Assembly (NCBI GenBank): GCA_030653935.1
Contig: JAURYL010000054.1
Location: 1-56,991, forward strand
Direction of reading: 5' to 3'
DNA: 56,991 nucleotides
DNA from: Pseudomonadota bacterium
GTDB taxonomy: Bacteria; Pseudomonadota; Gammaproteobacteria; Burkholderiales; Thiobacillaceae
In this document: positions 1 through 9,468 of the stretch, piece after piece
How positions within the stretch are numbered: position 1 is the first letter of the stretch
How the letters are laid out: every line of letters begins with the position of its first letter
The notes under the pieces: model-generated
The model's input: the letters and a program-made list of their open reading frames with translations, nothing else
Databases searched by the model: none
Told to the model about the DNA's origin: nothing
Made by a program: the position numbers and the translations under genes

Positions 1-25
1 CCCTTTGGAAAAGGGGGGTTCCCGC
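1..25. repeat. Partial pyrimidine/purine hairpin repeat at window edge
   Basis: A CCCTTT...AAAGGGGGG arrangement at the very start resembles the repeat near 33,510-33,545, where a CCCC-A/T-GGGGGG run is also seen. It is probably the end of a dispersed intergenic repeat cut by the window. The rest of 1-274 shows no gene that I can support. Confidence 0.3.
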
Positions 26-274
26 TTGAACCTTCTGTGGGCGGCCTGCATCCGGGGGCTACCTGGAAACGCTCGTGCTTCGTGCCATTCATGTTTCCTG
101 AAAGCACGGCCATAACCCGGCCGGGATCAGGAAGTCTGAACTTATACCGTAGAAGCCTGGCCGATGCGCGGCGCGTGCGCGCAGCCTTCGTTTCGAATCA
201 ATAGGTTGAAATGTGATTCTTTTGAGCGCGCGGCGGCGCGTCTTTCCTTGAGCCTTCCGCGGGCGATGAAACGG

Positions 275-1402
275 TCAACGGTCGTTTCCAGGATCAGAAT
301 CAACCACTTCCACGCGCATCGAGTTGAGCGCGATCTCAAACACCCGATTATTGACAGCCCATGCTTCGAAGGACGCCGACTCGGTTGGGGTGATAAGCAC
401 GAGTGAAACGGGTATCGAATCGAGCGTAATCCGGGCGCTTGTGACCGTGAAGTTGGCGCTATCACGCGTTGCCATCGCGCTGCGCACCACCACCTCGCTG
501 TCCGGTTTGACCACTTCATAGGCGGGTTGTGTCTGCGCGGAATAACTGTATCCCTGGTTTGCGAGCTTTGTCAGCGTGATCGCTTCGAGTTCAGTTGCCG
601 GCATACCCACAGAACCAAGCACGGCGACCAGCGTGCCAACGACACGCTGATCGAGCAGGTTGTCGAAAATCAGCGACGCACCCTCCGTCGGCGCGTCACC
701 ACCGGGACGGCTTGTCCAAAGCCCCGACGCCAGGAAACTCACACGTGCCGTTCCCTCCAACGTGACGGGCTCGAACCCTTCCGCGAACAGTTGTCGCGTC
801 GGTTCCAACAAGCGGAATCGAATGACCGCCAACAGGAATATTTCCTGAATGGACGGGCTGCGAACGCAATGCTCATAACTGGCGCGCCCGTCCAGGAGAA
901 AGATCAGATCGGCGTCCTTGAACGTTGTCAGTCGATGCAGTTTGCGGATGCCATCCCGTGTCCTGCTGGCGAGCACATCGCCCATGATGCCGAAGGGGGT
1001 CGATGCCTCGCGAGAATCCATGACGCTATAACCTTGAGAATCGACCCAGGCTCGCAACCAGTCCCGTCCGTGCATTTCACGAGGCAGGAAGGCCGCAAGG
1101 ATGACCACCTCGGCGCCTTCCGCCCAGCCCAGCGCGTTTTCGGTGGCGGGAGCAAAACGCGCGAGCTCAACGACGGGACTGCCAGGCCCGGGGATGGTTA
1201 CCGCTTCGCGCCGTCTCAGATGCCAGCCACGCGGCAGCGCGAGAGAAAAAGAAAGACCGGCGGGCATACCTTGAGAGACCACCGAGTCTTGGTAGGTCTG
1301 TTCAATGCTTGTCCGCGAAGAAATGGGGCGGGACATGAGTGCCATGGTTGCAACATTCATAACGCGGGTTACCTGCCTGTCATGGTTGAGTCTGTCGTTC
1401 AC
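275..1402 (-). CDS. Hypothetical protein, two PsbP/DcrB-like segments
   Basis: A 375-residue protein that I cannot assign firmly. Two stretches look alike in pattern: an N-terminal one around residues 50-190 (FSLALPRGW, then a hydrophobic pattern) and a C-terminal one around 210-370 (VSFLASGLW to the end). Each resembles the small alpha/beta DUF1795/DcrB fold used by chaperones of type VI effectors, but this is a weak visual match. It is the last gene of a four-gene minus-strand operon and overlaps the LysM gene by 23 bases. The start is uncertain: a GTG at 1402 gives the longest form, and ATG codons at 1357 and 1342 are alternatives. There is no clear signal peptide. Confidence 0.6.
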   Translation of the reverse strand: MNDRLNHDRQVTRVMNVATMALMSRPISSRTSIEQTYQDSVVSQGMPAGLSFSLALPRGWHLRRREAVTIPGPGSPVVELARFAPATENALGWAEGAEVVILAAFLPREMHGRDWLRAWVDSQGYSVMDSREASTPFGIMGDVLASRTRDGIRKLHRLTTFKDADLIFLLDGRASYEHCVRSPSIQEIFLLAVIRFRLLEPTRQLFAEGFEPVTLEGTARVSFLASGLWTSRPGGDAPTEGASLIFDNLLDQRVVGTLVAVLGSVGMPATELEAITLTKLANQGYSYSAQTQPAYEVVKPDSEVVVRSAMATRDSANFTVTSARITLDSIPVSLVLITPTESASFEAWAVNNRVFEIALNSMRVEVVDSDPGNDR

Positions 1403-2330
1403 GATTGTCGTATCTGGGGCCGATGCTCAGATCAAGGTCCGCATTCAGCCCCACAAAAGCCGCGGCTTCTCCCCAAACGCCGCCATGGTAGCGGCCTGAC
1501 TGGAGGTCTTTGTAGGCATGGGCACCCCCTCCCGCACCTGCTGAACCGATCGTGCCGCCACCTTTCCCCCGAGCCGAAATCGTCCAGTTGGTGAACGGTA
1601 TCGGAATATTGATTTCCCCTTTGGCATCCGCGCTCGCGGTGGCGGCGACGGCTTTGCCTCCTAACGCCAGCCCGGCGCGCCGGCCATCGGAGCCGAGCAG
1701 GAAATCCCCCTTGGCCTCCGCCTGCAACAGGCTGTATTCGCCACCGGCCTCCAACCAGGGATTATTCGCGTCCTTGCCCACAAACACGGAGGCCTCCTGC
1801 GCCTTGAACGCGGCTTTGGCGGATGCAGTGCCACCAACCCCCTTAACGAGTCCTCCGGAAATCTTGGCATCAGCGGCCAACACATCCAACTTGTGGGAGC
1901 CGCCAAAATAGCTGGAGCCGCCAAAGTGGCCGGCGTGGGACATTTTCAGCAAACCGCCGCTCACTTCGCCTGAGGCATGACCGAGAACGCCTTCCCTGGA
2001 TGCCTTGCCATCGGTTGCCAGATAGAAGACGTCCACGTTGCCATCACCGCCGGCGCGTACCTTGAAGGGCGTGGGCGCGGCTTTCGGGCAGCCGGCCACG
2101 GGGGTTCCTGGTGGCCGGCTGCCTGCGGACTTCGCGGATTTGCCTGTGGCCGCCACCGCTTTTTTCGCGGCGGCCGGCGCCTTCGGGGGCGAGAACAGCA
2201 ATGCCTGGCCTACTACGATGCGATTCGGGTCCCGTATCCCGTTGAGTTTCTTGAGTGCCGCGACGGTGGTTCCATTTGCACGGGCGATGCCGGAGAGGGT
2301 TTCCCCGCGTCGCACGGTGTGCGTGGTCAT
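1380..2330 (-). CDS. LysM-domain protein with Gly/Ala-rich body
   Basis: This 316-residue protein begins with one LysM domain (residues 3-48; HTVRRGETLSGIA, LNGI, VVGQALLF), a fold that binds N-acetylglucosamine polymers such as peptidoglycan. A basic Ala/Pro/Lys linker follows (about 50-90). The long glycine/alanine-rich body has repeating 'AEAKGDFLLGSDG'-like strands, as seen in surface, effector or polymorphic-toxin proteins. No signal peptide precedes the LysM domain, which suggests export by a non-Sec route or a cytosolic partner of an effector. It overlaps the upstream gene by four bases (ATGA), so the genes are probably translationally coupled. LysM is secure; the role of the remainder is not known. 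Confidence 0.75.
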   Translation of the reverse strand: MTTHTVRRGETLSGIARANGTTVAALKKLNGIRDPNRIVVGQALLFSPPKAPAAAKKAVAATGKSAKSAGSRPPGTPVAGCPKAAPTPFKVRAGGDGNVDVFYLATDGKASREGVLGHASGEVSGGLLKMSHAGHFGGSSYFGGSHKLDVLAADAKISGGLVKGVGGTASAKAAFKAQEASVFVGKDANNPWLEAGGEYSLLQAEAKGDFLLGSDGRRAGLALGGKAVAATASADAKGEINIPIPFTNWTISARGKGGGTIGSAGAGGGAHAYKDLQSGRYHGGVWGEAAAFVGLNADLDLSIGPRYDNRERQTQP

Positions 2331-2680
2331 AACGACTGCCCGTTCATAATGGCCGCCGAGATGCTGTCGAGCCGGCTATCCGCCGATGCGGGGGACTCGA
2401 GTAGCGCGGTGAGCCAGGCGTATTCCGGGAGCGTCGCGAAGTCCGCCGGGAACGCCGCGACAACATAGGCATAGCGAACAATCTGCAGTTCGCTTCGCAT
2501 ACCCAGACGATCAGCCTGTGAAAACGCGCCGTCAATCCGCGCACCCACCTCGGCGACCCCGACTTCCGGCGCGACGCGCAACATGAATTGCGCTACGTCG
2601 GACCGCAATTCGCGGAAGAACTCCGCCCGCCTGGCCTGCTCGATTTGTTCCATCTGTGCCTGGGAAATGGTCAGCATCAC
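2327..2680 (-). CDS. Small helical protein, T6SS-island type
   Basis: This 117-residue, mostly helical protein opens with MLTISQAQMEQIEQARR. Small proteins with this opening and a middle 'G..SE..I.RY' helix are common next to vgrG/effector genes of type VI secretion systems, where they are thought to be adaptor-like. That link is recall from family appearance, not proof. The gene has four-base overlaps with both neighbours, so the set is one transcription unit. No catalytic motif and no membrane segment are visible. Confidence 0.6.
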   Translation of the reverse strand: MMLTISQAQMEQIEQARRAEFFRELRSDVAQFMLRVAPEVGVAEVGARIDGAFSQADRLGMRSELQIVRYAYVVAAFPADFATLPEYAWLTALLESPASADSRLDSISAAIMNGQSL

Positions 2681-3063
2681 GCCCCCTTGAACCAGATGAC
2701 GACCGCGACTACAAGCCCGAAAGCGATGAAAACAGCCAGCAACAGGAAACCGACCCTCTCGGCGATTCGGGGCACATCATCACGCATGAGCAGTTGCGCG
2801 ATGGCGTGGTCTCCACCCGAAGCGGCAAAAAGGGAACGCACCTTGTTCACGAAGCCGATCACGACGAAAGGAGCGAGCAAACCCGCCACACCCCCCAGCA
2901 GCACCGCGAAAGTGGACTTGTAGACCCGAGCCGCCAATTCACGGTCGCCGCCAAACAAGGGGAGGGTTTTCTCGCCAAGCGCGGCCAGTACGATAGCCAG
3001 GCCAAACAACAGCGCCGCGAAGAGGGCCAGGCGTGCTTCCTTGCTCAAGTGCATTTCAATCAT
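2677..3063 (-). CDS. Small integral membrane protein
   Basis: First gene of the minus-strand set, 128 residues. Three hydrophobic segments are clear: about residues 12-28 (LALFAALLFGLAIVLAAL), 52-72 (FAVLLGGVAGLLAPFVVIGF) and 103-125 (VGFLLLAVFIAFGLVVAVVIW). It is not recognised as a named family. A small membrane protein encoded with a LysM/effector-like protein could be an immunity protein or a membrane anchor, but that is inference from context only. Its start lies about 420 bases from mutS in divergent orientation. Confidence 0.6.
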   Translation of the reverse strand: MIEMHLSKEARLALFAALLFGLAIVLAALGEKTLPLFGGDRELAARVYKSTFAVLLGGVAGLLAPFVVIGFVNKVRSLFAASGGDHAIAQLLMRDDVPRIAERVGFLLLAVFIAFGLVVAVVIWFKGA

Positions 3064-3483
3064 GAGAAGAGCTCATTCGTATTGAACCATTCCGGGTATC
3101 AACCGGGCGTAAAGTCAGGGGAGCCGGCCACCGCCACAGCAATAAGCGCCGAGGTACAAAGTGGGCTAGCCAAGCCGAATCTTCCACCATCAGCGCCAGA
3201 AAAGCTCACCCCCAACCAGCGTGCCCTCCCTATTCCGGGCGACGCCGGAAAGCATTTTGACGCAAATGCCACGCCACGGCACGCGTTGACCCGGCCACAT
3301 AGGATGGCCATGACGGCTCGGCATGGCATGAATTCCTGAAACCACGCTGAGCGCCATGATCCCCGTATGAACACGAACGAAAGACATCCGGCGTTTTTTA
3401 CTGTCGCGGGCGCGGCACTGGGATAATCGCGCGACTTTCCAACCGCGTGATGGGCGCGCATGCGCTCCGCAATCCCCGACCCC
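3064..3483. other. Divergent intergenic region upstream of mutS
   Basis: There is no credible gene here. Open frames in this stretch are extensions of antisense frames over mutS. It should hold the promoters for mutS (rightward) and the small membrane-protein operon (leftward). Confidence 0.5.
3397..3427 (+). promoter_or_regulatory. Weak candidate sigma-70 promoter for mutS
   Basis: GATAAT at 3422-3427 matches five of six positions of a -10 box. A poor -35 (TTTACT at 3397-3402) sits 19 bases upstream. The -10 lies 57 bases before the chosen mutS ATG. The spacing is long, so this is only a candidate. Confidence 0.25.
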
Positions 3484-6093
3484 ATGGCAAATACGAACAA
3501 ACCGGACCCCATCGACAATCTGGAAACCCACACGCCGATGATGCAGCAGTACTTCCGCATCAAGGCCGACCACCCCGACATGCTGCTGTTCTATCGCATG
3601 GGGGATTTCTACGAGTTGTTCCATGACGACGCCGAGCGCGCCGCGCGCCTGCTCGACATCACCCTGACCACGCGTGGCGCCTCGGCGGGGCAGCCGATCC
3701 GGATGGCGGGAGTGCCGTATCACGCGGCGGAGCAGTACCTGGCAAAGCTGTCGCGGCTGGGTGAGTCGGTGGCGATCTGCGAACAGGTCGGCGACCCGAA
3801 GACCTCGAAGGGCCCGGTGGAGCGGCGCGTGGTGCGCATCGTCACACCGGGCACGGTGACCGACGAAGCGCTGCTGGACGACCGGCGCGACGCGGTGATG
3901 CTGGCGGTGGTGCCGACCAGACAACATCTCGCCCTGGCCTGGCTGACGCTGTCCAGCGGCCGATTCGCCGCCAAGACCCTTCCGAGCGACCGTCTCGGCG
4001 CCGAGCTGATTCGCCTCAATCCCTCGGAAATCCTGCTGCCGGAAAACTACGCGCATCCCGATCTGGCCAACCTGAAAGTGGCGTTCAGCCGCCGCCCGGA
4101 TTGGCAATTCGACGCCGAGCGCGGCCGCCGGCTGTTGCTGGAGCAATTCGGTGTCAATGACCTCACCGCCTACGGCATCGAGGACCATCCTGCCTTGCAG
4201 GCCGCCGCCGGGATGTTGCTGGATTACGCCCGCCACACCCAGCAGGCCGCCCTGCCCCACATCGTCGGCCTCAATCTGGAACAGGACAGCGCCTACGTGC
4301 TGCTCGACGCCGCCGCCCGCCGCACCCTGGAAATCAGCGAGACCCTGCGCGGCGAGCCGACCCCCACCCTGCTTTCGGAACTGGACCGCTGCCTCACCGC
4401 CCTGGGCGGCCGTTTGTTGCGTCACTGGCTGCACCACCCGCTGCGCGACCGTGATGTTTTGAACCAGCGTCTGGCCGCCATCGCGGCGTTGATGGACGCG
4501 CCCGGCGCCGTCCGCGAGACCCGCGCGCCGCTGAAGGGCATGGCCGACCTGGAGCGTATCGCCGCCCGCATCGCCTTGCGCAGCGCCCGCCCGCGCGATC
4601 TCGCCGGCCTGCGCGACAGCCTGCTGCGCCTGCCCGCGCTGCAAGCGGCGCTCACCAACGCCGGCCCGGCGCTGGCGCCGCTGTGCGAACGCCTGGTTTT
4701 TCCCGAGGCGCCACTCGACACCTTGAACCGCGCGCTGAAGCCGGAACCCGGCGTGGTGCTGCGCGAGGGCGGCGTCATCGCCGACGGCTACGACGCCGAA
4801 CTCGATGAATTGCGCGTGCTGCAATCCGACTGCGGCGCCTTCCTCATGGACATGGAAGCACGCGAGCGCGAGCGCACCGGCATCAATACCCTGCGGGTGG
4901 AATACAACCGGGTGAGCGGTTTCTACATCGAGGTCGGCCGCGCCCAGGCGGATAAAGTGCCGGCCGACTATCACCGCCGCCAGACCCTGAAGAACGTCGA
5001 ACGCTACCTGACGCCGGAATTGAAGGCGTTCGAGGACAAGTTTCTGTCCGCCGCCGAACGTTCGCTGGCGCGCGAGAAACTGCTCTACGAAGCCCTGCTG
5101 GAGGAACTCGCCGCCGTCATCGCGCCCTTGCAGCAAGTCGCCACCGCCGTCGCCGAGACCGATGTCCTGGCCGGACACGCCGAACTGGCGGCGGAGCGCC
5201 GTTATTGCGCGCCGGAATTCAGCGACACCTGGGGCATACACATCGAGGCCGGTCGTCACCCGGTGGTGGAAACGCGGGTGGATGCCTTCATCCCCAACGA
5301 CCTGCGGCTCGACCCGAGCCGCCGCATGCTGCTGATCACCGGCCCCAACATGGGCGGCAAATCCACCTACATGCGCCAGATCGCCCACATCGTTCTGCTC
5401 GCCTGCTGCGGCCTCTATGTGCCGGCGACGAGCGCGGCAATCGGGCCGGTGGACCAGATATTCACCCGCGTCGGCTCCTCGGACGACCTCGCCGGCGGCC
5501 GCTCTACCTTCATGGTGGAAATGACCGAGACCGCCGGCATTTTGCATGGCGCCACGGAACAGAGCCTGATCCTGATGGACGAGATCGGCCGCGGCACCTC
5601 CACCTTCGACGGCATCAGCATCGCCTGGGCGGTGGCGCGGCACATGGCCGAGAAAACCCGCGCCTACACGCTGTTCGCCACTCATTATTTCGAGTTGACC
5701 CAGCTCAGCCAGGAATTCCGCGCGCTCGCCAACGTCCATCTGGACGCCGTAGAGAGTGTCGGCAAAAGCGGGGCCACCGACCTCACCTTCCTGCACGCCG
5801 TGGCGGACGGCCCCGCCTCGCAGAGCTACGGCTTGCAGGTGGCGCGCCTGGCCGGGGTGCCGGCGACGGTAATCAACGCCGCCCGGCGCAAGCTGGTAAC
5901 CCTGGAAAACCAGCAGATCGCGCCCTCCAGCCAGGGCGACCTGTTCGCCCAGATGGCGCCCGCCCCGGAACCGCCCGTCAACCCCGCGCTCGAGCGTCTG
6001 GAAGCCATCGACCCGGACGAACTAAGCCCGAAACAAGCGCTGGAGGCACTGTATGAGTTGCGTGGATTGCGGCACCGCCCCGCGTCACACTGA
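3484..6093 (+). CDS. mutS: DNA mismatch repair protein MutS
   Basis: MutS recognises mismatches and small loops and starts repair with MutL. The protein has about 869 residues, close to the usual 850. Visible features are the mismatch-reading motif GDFYELF (Phe42, Glu44), the core and clamp domains, the ATPase Walker [10 protein letters not shown] near residue 620, and Walker [14 protein letters not shown] (Asp699, Glu700). A C-terminal tail ([14 protein letters not shown]) of the kind that makes tetramers is also present. I chose ATG 3484 because it leaves about the same short lead before HTPMMQQY as in known MutS. ATG 3460 is eight codons earlier, and neither has a good Shine-Dalgarno. It stands alone between two intergenic repeat regions. 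Confidence 0.97.
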   Translation: MANTNKPDPIDNLETHTPMMQQYFRIKADHPDMLLFYRMGDFYELFHDDAERAARLLDITLTTRGASAGQPIRMAGVPYHAAEQYLAKLSRLGESVAICEQVGDPKTSKGPVERRVVRIVTPGTVTDEALLDDRRDAVMLAVVPTRQHLALAWLTLSSGRFAAKTLPSDRLGAELIRLNPSEILLPENYAHPDLANLKVAFSRRPDWQFDAERGRRLLLEQFGVNDLTAYGIEDHPALQAAAGMLLDYARHTQQAALPHIVGLNLEQDSAYVLLDAAARRTLEISETLRGEPTPTLLSELDRCLTALGGRLLRHWLHHPLRDRDVLNQRLAAIAALMDAPGAVRETRAPLKGMADLERIAARIALRSARPRDLAGLRDSLLRLPALQAALTNAGPALAPLCERLVFPEAPLDTLNRALKPEPGVVLREGGVIADGYDAELDELRVLQSDCGAFLMDMEARERERTGINTLRVEYNRVSGFYIEVGRAQADKVPADYHRRQTLKNVERYLTPELKAFEDKFLSAAERSLAREKLLYEALLEELAAVIAPLQQVATAVAETDVLAGHAELAAERRYCAPEFSDTWGIHIEAGRHPVVETRVDAFIPNDLRLDPSRRMLLITGPNMGGKSTYMRQIAHIVLLACCGLYVPATSAAIGPVDQIFTRVGSSDDLAGGRSTFMVEMTETAGILHGATEQSLILMDEIGRGTSTFDGISIAWAVARHMAEKTRAYTLFATHYFELTQLSQEFRALANVHLDAVESVGKSGATDLTFLHAVADGPASQSYGLQVARLAGVPATVINAARRKLVTLENQQIAPSSQGDLFAQMAPAPEPPVNPALERLEAIDPDELSPKQALEALYELRGLRHRPASH

Positions 6094-6125
6094 AGCGCGA
6101 CCCATACGAAACCGCCCTTTCGGGT

Positions 6126-6345
6126 GCGATTCAAACTGATGTGGCCGTACGCCAAGGGCGGCTGCCCCCTCTGTAGGGGCGGGTTTGAAACCCGCCCCTA
6201 CATGGGTTTTAAACCCGCCCCTACATGGGTTTGAAACCCGCCCCTACGGCGATATTCCACGGCGGTGCATACAAAGCGTTGCCAATCGCGGTAGGGGCGG
6301 GTTTCAAACCCGCCCCCTACAACGGACCACGTCAGTTTGAATCGC
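6126..6345. repeat. Nested hairpin repeat, MITE-like, between mutS and lepA
   Basis: Outer 19-base inverted repeats (GCGATTCAAACTGAYGTGG, 6126-6144 and 6327-6345) match at 18 of 19 positions. Between them lie a 29-base palindrome (6173-6201, halves GTAGGGGCGGGTTT/AAACCCGCCCCTAC), two half copies (6202-6224 and 6225-6247) and another full copy (6291-6320). The whole looks like a small non-autonomous element or a nest of REP-type hairpins. The inner palindrome recurs at 41,583-41,608. Confidence 0.8.
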
Positions 6346-6386
6346 CCCCCCCTTCAAGCAACCGGCGTATTCGCCCTGGCTTCGGT

Positions 6387-6440
6387 TAAAATCCGCCCCC
6401 ACTCTTCGTCGGGAGGCACCTTGCGTGCCTCGAATTTTTT
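6387..6440 (+). promoter_or_regulatory. lepA leader: -10-like box and hairpin over the RBS
   Basis: TAAAAT at 6387-6392 could be a -10 box, but no good -35 is seen. A perfect 7-bp stem (GAGGCAC 6413-6419, GTGCCTC 6425-6431, loop of five) is followed by CGAATTTTTT directly against the lepA ATG. The only Shine-Dalgarno-like run, GGGAGG (6411-6416), is partly inside the stem. It could be a mutS terminator, a translational control hairpin, or both. Confidence 0.45.
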
Positions 6441-8234
6441 ATGCGCAACATCCGCAACTTCTCCATCATCGCCCACATCGACCACGGCAAGTCCACGCTG
6501 GCTGATCGCATCATCCATGCTTGCGGCGGCCTGGCCGACCGCGAGATGGAGGCGCAGGTGCTCGATTCGATGGCGCTGGAGCGGGAGCGCGGCATCACCA
6601 TCAAGGCACAGACCGCCGCCTTGTTGTACACGGCGAAGGATGGCCAGGATTACCAACTCAACCTGATCGACACCCCCGGCCACGTCGACTTCTCCTATGA
6701 AGTCTCCCGCTCGCTCTCCGCCTGCGAGGGTGCGCTGCTGGTGGTGGACGCTTCCCAGGGCGTCGAGGCGCAGACCGTGGCGAACTGCTATACCGCCGTC
6801 GAACTGGGCGTGGAAGTCTTCCCGGTGCTGAACAAGATCGACCTGCCTTCCGCCGACCCGGAACGGGTGATCCAGGAAATCGAGGACATCGTCGGCATTC
6901 CCGCCGACCACGCGGTGCACTGCTCGGCCAAGAGCGGCCTCGGCATCATCGACGTGCTGGAAGCCGTCATCAAATACATCCCGCCGCCCGCCGGCGACGA
7001 GGAGGCGCCGCTGAAGGCGCTGATCATCGACTCCTGGTTCGACAACTACGTCGGCGTCGTAATGCTGGTGCGGGTGGTGGACGGCGTGGTGAAGCAGAAG
7101 GACAAGATTCGCCTGATGGCCGGCGCCTTTGATTACCAGGTGGAAACCCTCGGCGTATTCACCCCAAAATCAATTCCGCGAAGCGAACTGCGCGCCGGTC
7201 AGGTCGGCTTCGTCATCGCCGGCATCAAGGATCTGAAGCACGCCAAGGTGGGCGACACCATTACCCTCGCCAACCGCCCGGCCAGCGCCGCCCTGCCCGG
7301 CTTCAAGGAAATCCAGCCGCAGGTGTTCGCCGGCCTCTACCCGGTGGAATCGCATGAATACGACAGCCTGCGCGACGCCCTGACCAAGTTGCAACTGAAC
7401 GACGCGGCACTGCGTTTCGAGCCGGAAACCTCGCAAGCACTGGGCTTCGGTTTCCGTTGCGGCTTCCTCGGCCTGCTGCACATGGACGTGGTGCAGGAGC
7501 GGCTGGAACGGGAATACGACCAAAGCCTGATCACCACCGCGCCTTCGGTGGAATACCAGGTGATCATGAAGGACGGCACCCGGATCGAGGTGGAAAACCC
7601 CTCGCGTCTGCCCGACCTGTCCAAGATCGAGGAAATCCGCGAACCCATCATCACCGCCACCATCCTGGTGCCCGAGGAGTACCTCGGCAACGTCATGACG
7701 CTGTGCAACCTGAAGCGCGGCGCCCAGGTGGACATGAAATACCTGGGCCGCCAGGTGATGATCAAGTACGACATCCCGCTCAACGAAGTGGTGCTCGACT
7801 TCTTCGACCGCCTGAAATCGACCTCGCGCGGCTACGCCTCGCTGGATTACGAATTCAAGGAATTCCGCGTCGACGACCTGATCAAGCTGGATGTGCTGGT
7901 CAATGGCGAAAAGGTCGACGCCCTGGCCCTGATCGTGCACCGTGGCACCTCGCAATACCGAGGCCGTGAACTGGTCTCGAAAATGCGTGAATTGATCCCG
8001 CGCCAGATGTTCGACGTCGCCATCCAGGCCGCCATCGGCGCCCACATCATCGCCCGTGAAACCGTGAAGGCCTTGCGCAAGAACGTGCTGGCCAAGTGCT
8101 ACGGCGGCGACATCTCGCGCAAGAAGAAACTGCTGGAGAAGCAGAAGGAAGGCAAGAAGCGGATGAAACAGGTGGGCAACGTCGAGATCCCTCAAGAGGC
8201 CTTCCTGGCCATCCTGCAAGTTGGAGATAAATAA
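6441..8234 (+). CDS. lepA: Elongation factor 4 (LepA) GTPase
   Basis: LepA/EF4 is a ribosome-bound translational GTPase linked to initiation and back-translocation. The 597 residues match the usual size. G motifs are AHIDHGKST (about residues 10-18), ERGITI, DTPGH, NKID and SAKSG. The C-terminal LepA-specific basic domain ends with [25 protein letters not shown], diagnostic for the family (quoted in part as [16 protein letters not shown]). The start [19 protein letters not shown] fits the family exactly. The stop is directly followed by the GTG of lepB, so the two are an operon, as in many proteobacteria. Confidence 0.98.
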   Translation: MRNIRNFSIIAHIDHGKSTLADRIIHACGGLADREMEAQVLDSMALERERGITIKAQTAALLYTAKDGQDYQLNLIDTPGHVDFSYEVSRSLSACEGALLVVDASQGVEAQTVANCYTAVELGVEVFPVLNKIDLPSADPERVIQEIEDIVGIPADHAVHCSAKSGLGIIDVLEAVIKYIPPPAGDEEAPLKALIIDSWFDNYVGVVMLVRVVDGVVKQKDKIRLMAGAFDYQVETLGVFTPKSIPRSELRAGQVGFVIAGIKDLKHAKVGDTITLANRPASAALPGFKEIQPQVFAGLYPVESHEYDSLRDALTKLQLNDAALRFEPETSQALGFGFRCGFLGLLHMDVVQERLEREYDQSLITTAPSVEYQVIMKDGTRIEVENPSRLPDLSKIEEIREPIITATILVPEEYLGNVMTLCNLKRGAQVDMKYLGRQVMIKYDIPLNEVVLDFFDRLKSTSRGYASLDYEFKEFRVDDLIKLDVLVNGEKVDALALIVHRGTSQYRGRELVSKMRELIPRQMFDVAIQAAIGAHIIARETVKALRKNVLAKCYGGDISRKKKLLEKQKEGKKRMKQVGNVEIPQEAFLAILQVGDK

Positions 8235-9071
8235 GTGAATTTCGCCCTGATCCTGTTCATCGCCCTGTCCATCACCGGCGGCATCTGGCTGCTCGACCGC
8301 CTGTTTCTGTCCAAACATCGCGCGGACCAGGCCAAGCTGCCGCTCCTGGTGGATTATTCGAAGAGTTTCTTCCCGGTCATTCTGGTTGTTTTCGTGCTGC
8401 GCTCCTTCCTGGTGGAACCCTTCAAGATTCCTTCCGGCTCGATGTTGCCGACATTGCTGATCGGCGATTTCATCCTGGTGAACAAATTCGAGTACGGCAT
8501 TCGCCTGCCGGTGATCAACAAGAAGGTCGTGCAACTGGGTGATCCGAAAGCGGGCGATGTGATGGTGTTCCGCTACCCCAGCGATCCCTCGCTGGATTAC
8601 ATCAAGCGCGTGGTGGGCGTGCCCGGCGATGTGGTCGAATACCGCGGCAAACGTCTGGTCATCAACGGCAAACCCTCGGAAATGACCCCGAACGGCAAAT
8701 ACGAATACACCGCCAGCGGTTTCAACATCGTCCAGGGCGACACCTGGCGCGAACAACTGGGCGAGCACAACCATGTCGCGATGACCCAGTCCGACATGCC
8801 GCCGGTGGTGGTGCATCAGGTCACGGGCGACTTCCCCTTCCGCGACAACTGCAGCTACCACGAGAATGGCTTCAAGTGCGTGGTGCCGGAGGGGCATTAC
8901 TTCATGATGGGCGATAACCGCGACGCCTCCAACGATTCCCGCTACTGGGGCTTCGTGCCGGACGCCAACATCGTCGGCCGCGCCTTCTTCATCTGGTGGA
9001 ACTTCGACGACTTCCTGAATACCCTGAAGTCTTTCTCCGCGCCGCAACGTATCGGCTCCAACATTGAGTGA
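8235..9071 (+). CDS. lepB: Signal peptidase I
   Basis: LepB removes signal peptides from Sec and Tat substrates at the inner membrane. It has 278 residues and a GTG start right after the lepA stop (GGAGAT lies upstream inside lepA). There is a first membrane segment at about 3-20 and a second near 46-62. The catalytic Ser69 lies in PSGSMLPTL and the general base Lys124 in DYIKRVVG; their spacing of 55 equals that in E. coli. Box E is MGDNRDASNDSRYWG. The insert around 150-200 is typical of the larger proteobacterial enzymes. Confidence 0.97.
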   Translation: MNFALILFIALSITGGIWLLDRLFLSKHRADQAKLPLLVDYSKSFFPVILVVFVLRSFLVEPFKIPSGSMLPTLLIGDFILVNKFEYGIRLPVINKKVVQLGDPKAGDVMVFRYPSDPSLDYIKRVVGVPGDVVEYRGKRLVINGKPSEMTPNGKYEYTASGFNIVQGDTWREQLGEHNHVAMTQSDMPPVVVHQVTGDFPFRDNCSYHENGFKCVVPEGHYFMMGDNRDASNDSRYWGFVPDANIVGRAFFIWWNFDDFLNTLKSFSAPQRIGSNIE

Positions 9072-9072
9072 C

Positions 9073-9441
9073 ATGAAGATGAAACGGCAAATCGGCGCCA
9101 CCTTGGGCGGCATGATTTTCTTCCTGCTGTTGCTGAGCCTAGCGGCCTATACCGCCTCCCGCGTCATCCCCGCCTATATGGACTACTGGCTGGTACAGCG
9201 GGCGCTGGTCAAGTTGGTGGCGCAAGCGAATCCTCAAGGTCAGGACGACGAACAGCTACGAGAACAGTTCACCAAACAACTCAGCCTCAACAACATCACC
9301 CTGGCCAAACGCTCCGATCTCTACATCGAGCGCATCCCCACCGGGGTGCGGCTGACCGTCACCTTCTCCGCCAAACGGCCCTTCCTGGGACCCGTGCATT
9401 TGTGCATGGACTTCCAGGCTGAGGCCCAATCCGGCGACTGA
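9073..9441 (+). CDS. DUF4845 membrane-anchored protein
   Basis: A small protein of about 122 residues with one N-terminal membrane segment (MIFFLLLLSLAAYTASRVIPAYMDYW) and a short periplasmic domain. The segment is quoted only in part as GGMIFFLLLLSLAAY. Proteins of this type (DUF4845) sit between lepB and rnc in many beta- and gammaproteobacteria, and their role is unknown. ATG 9073 follows the lepB stop by one base. A TTG at 9064 would overlap lepB but is less likely. Confidence 0.85.
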   Translation: MKMKRQIGATLGGMIFFLLLLSLAAYTASRVIPAYMDYWLVQRALVKLVAQANPQGQDDEQLREQFTKQLSLNNITLAKRSDLYIERIPTGVRLTVTFSAKRPFLGPVHLCMDFQAEAQSGD

Positions 9442-9468
9442 CTTTCCCCCACCGCAATCGCCCCCGTT

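Noticed and set aside
3190-5796. 868-codon open frame on the minus strand
   Set aside because: It is antisense to mutS and arises from the high GC content; it is rich in Gly, Gln, His and Arg and has no domain pattern.
7170-9113. 647-codon open frame on the minus strand
   Set aside because: Antisense to lepA and lepB; a shadow with biased composition.
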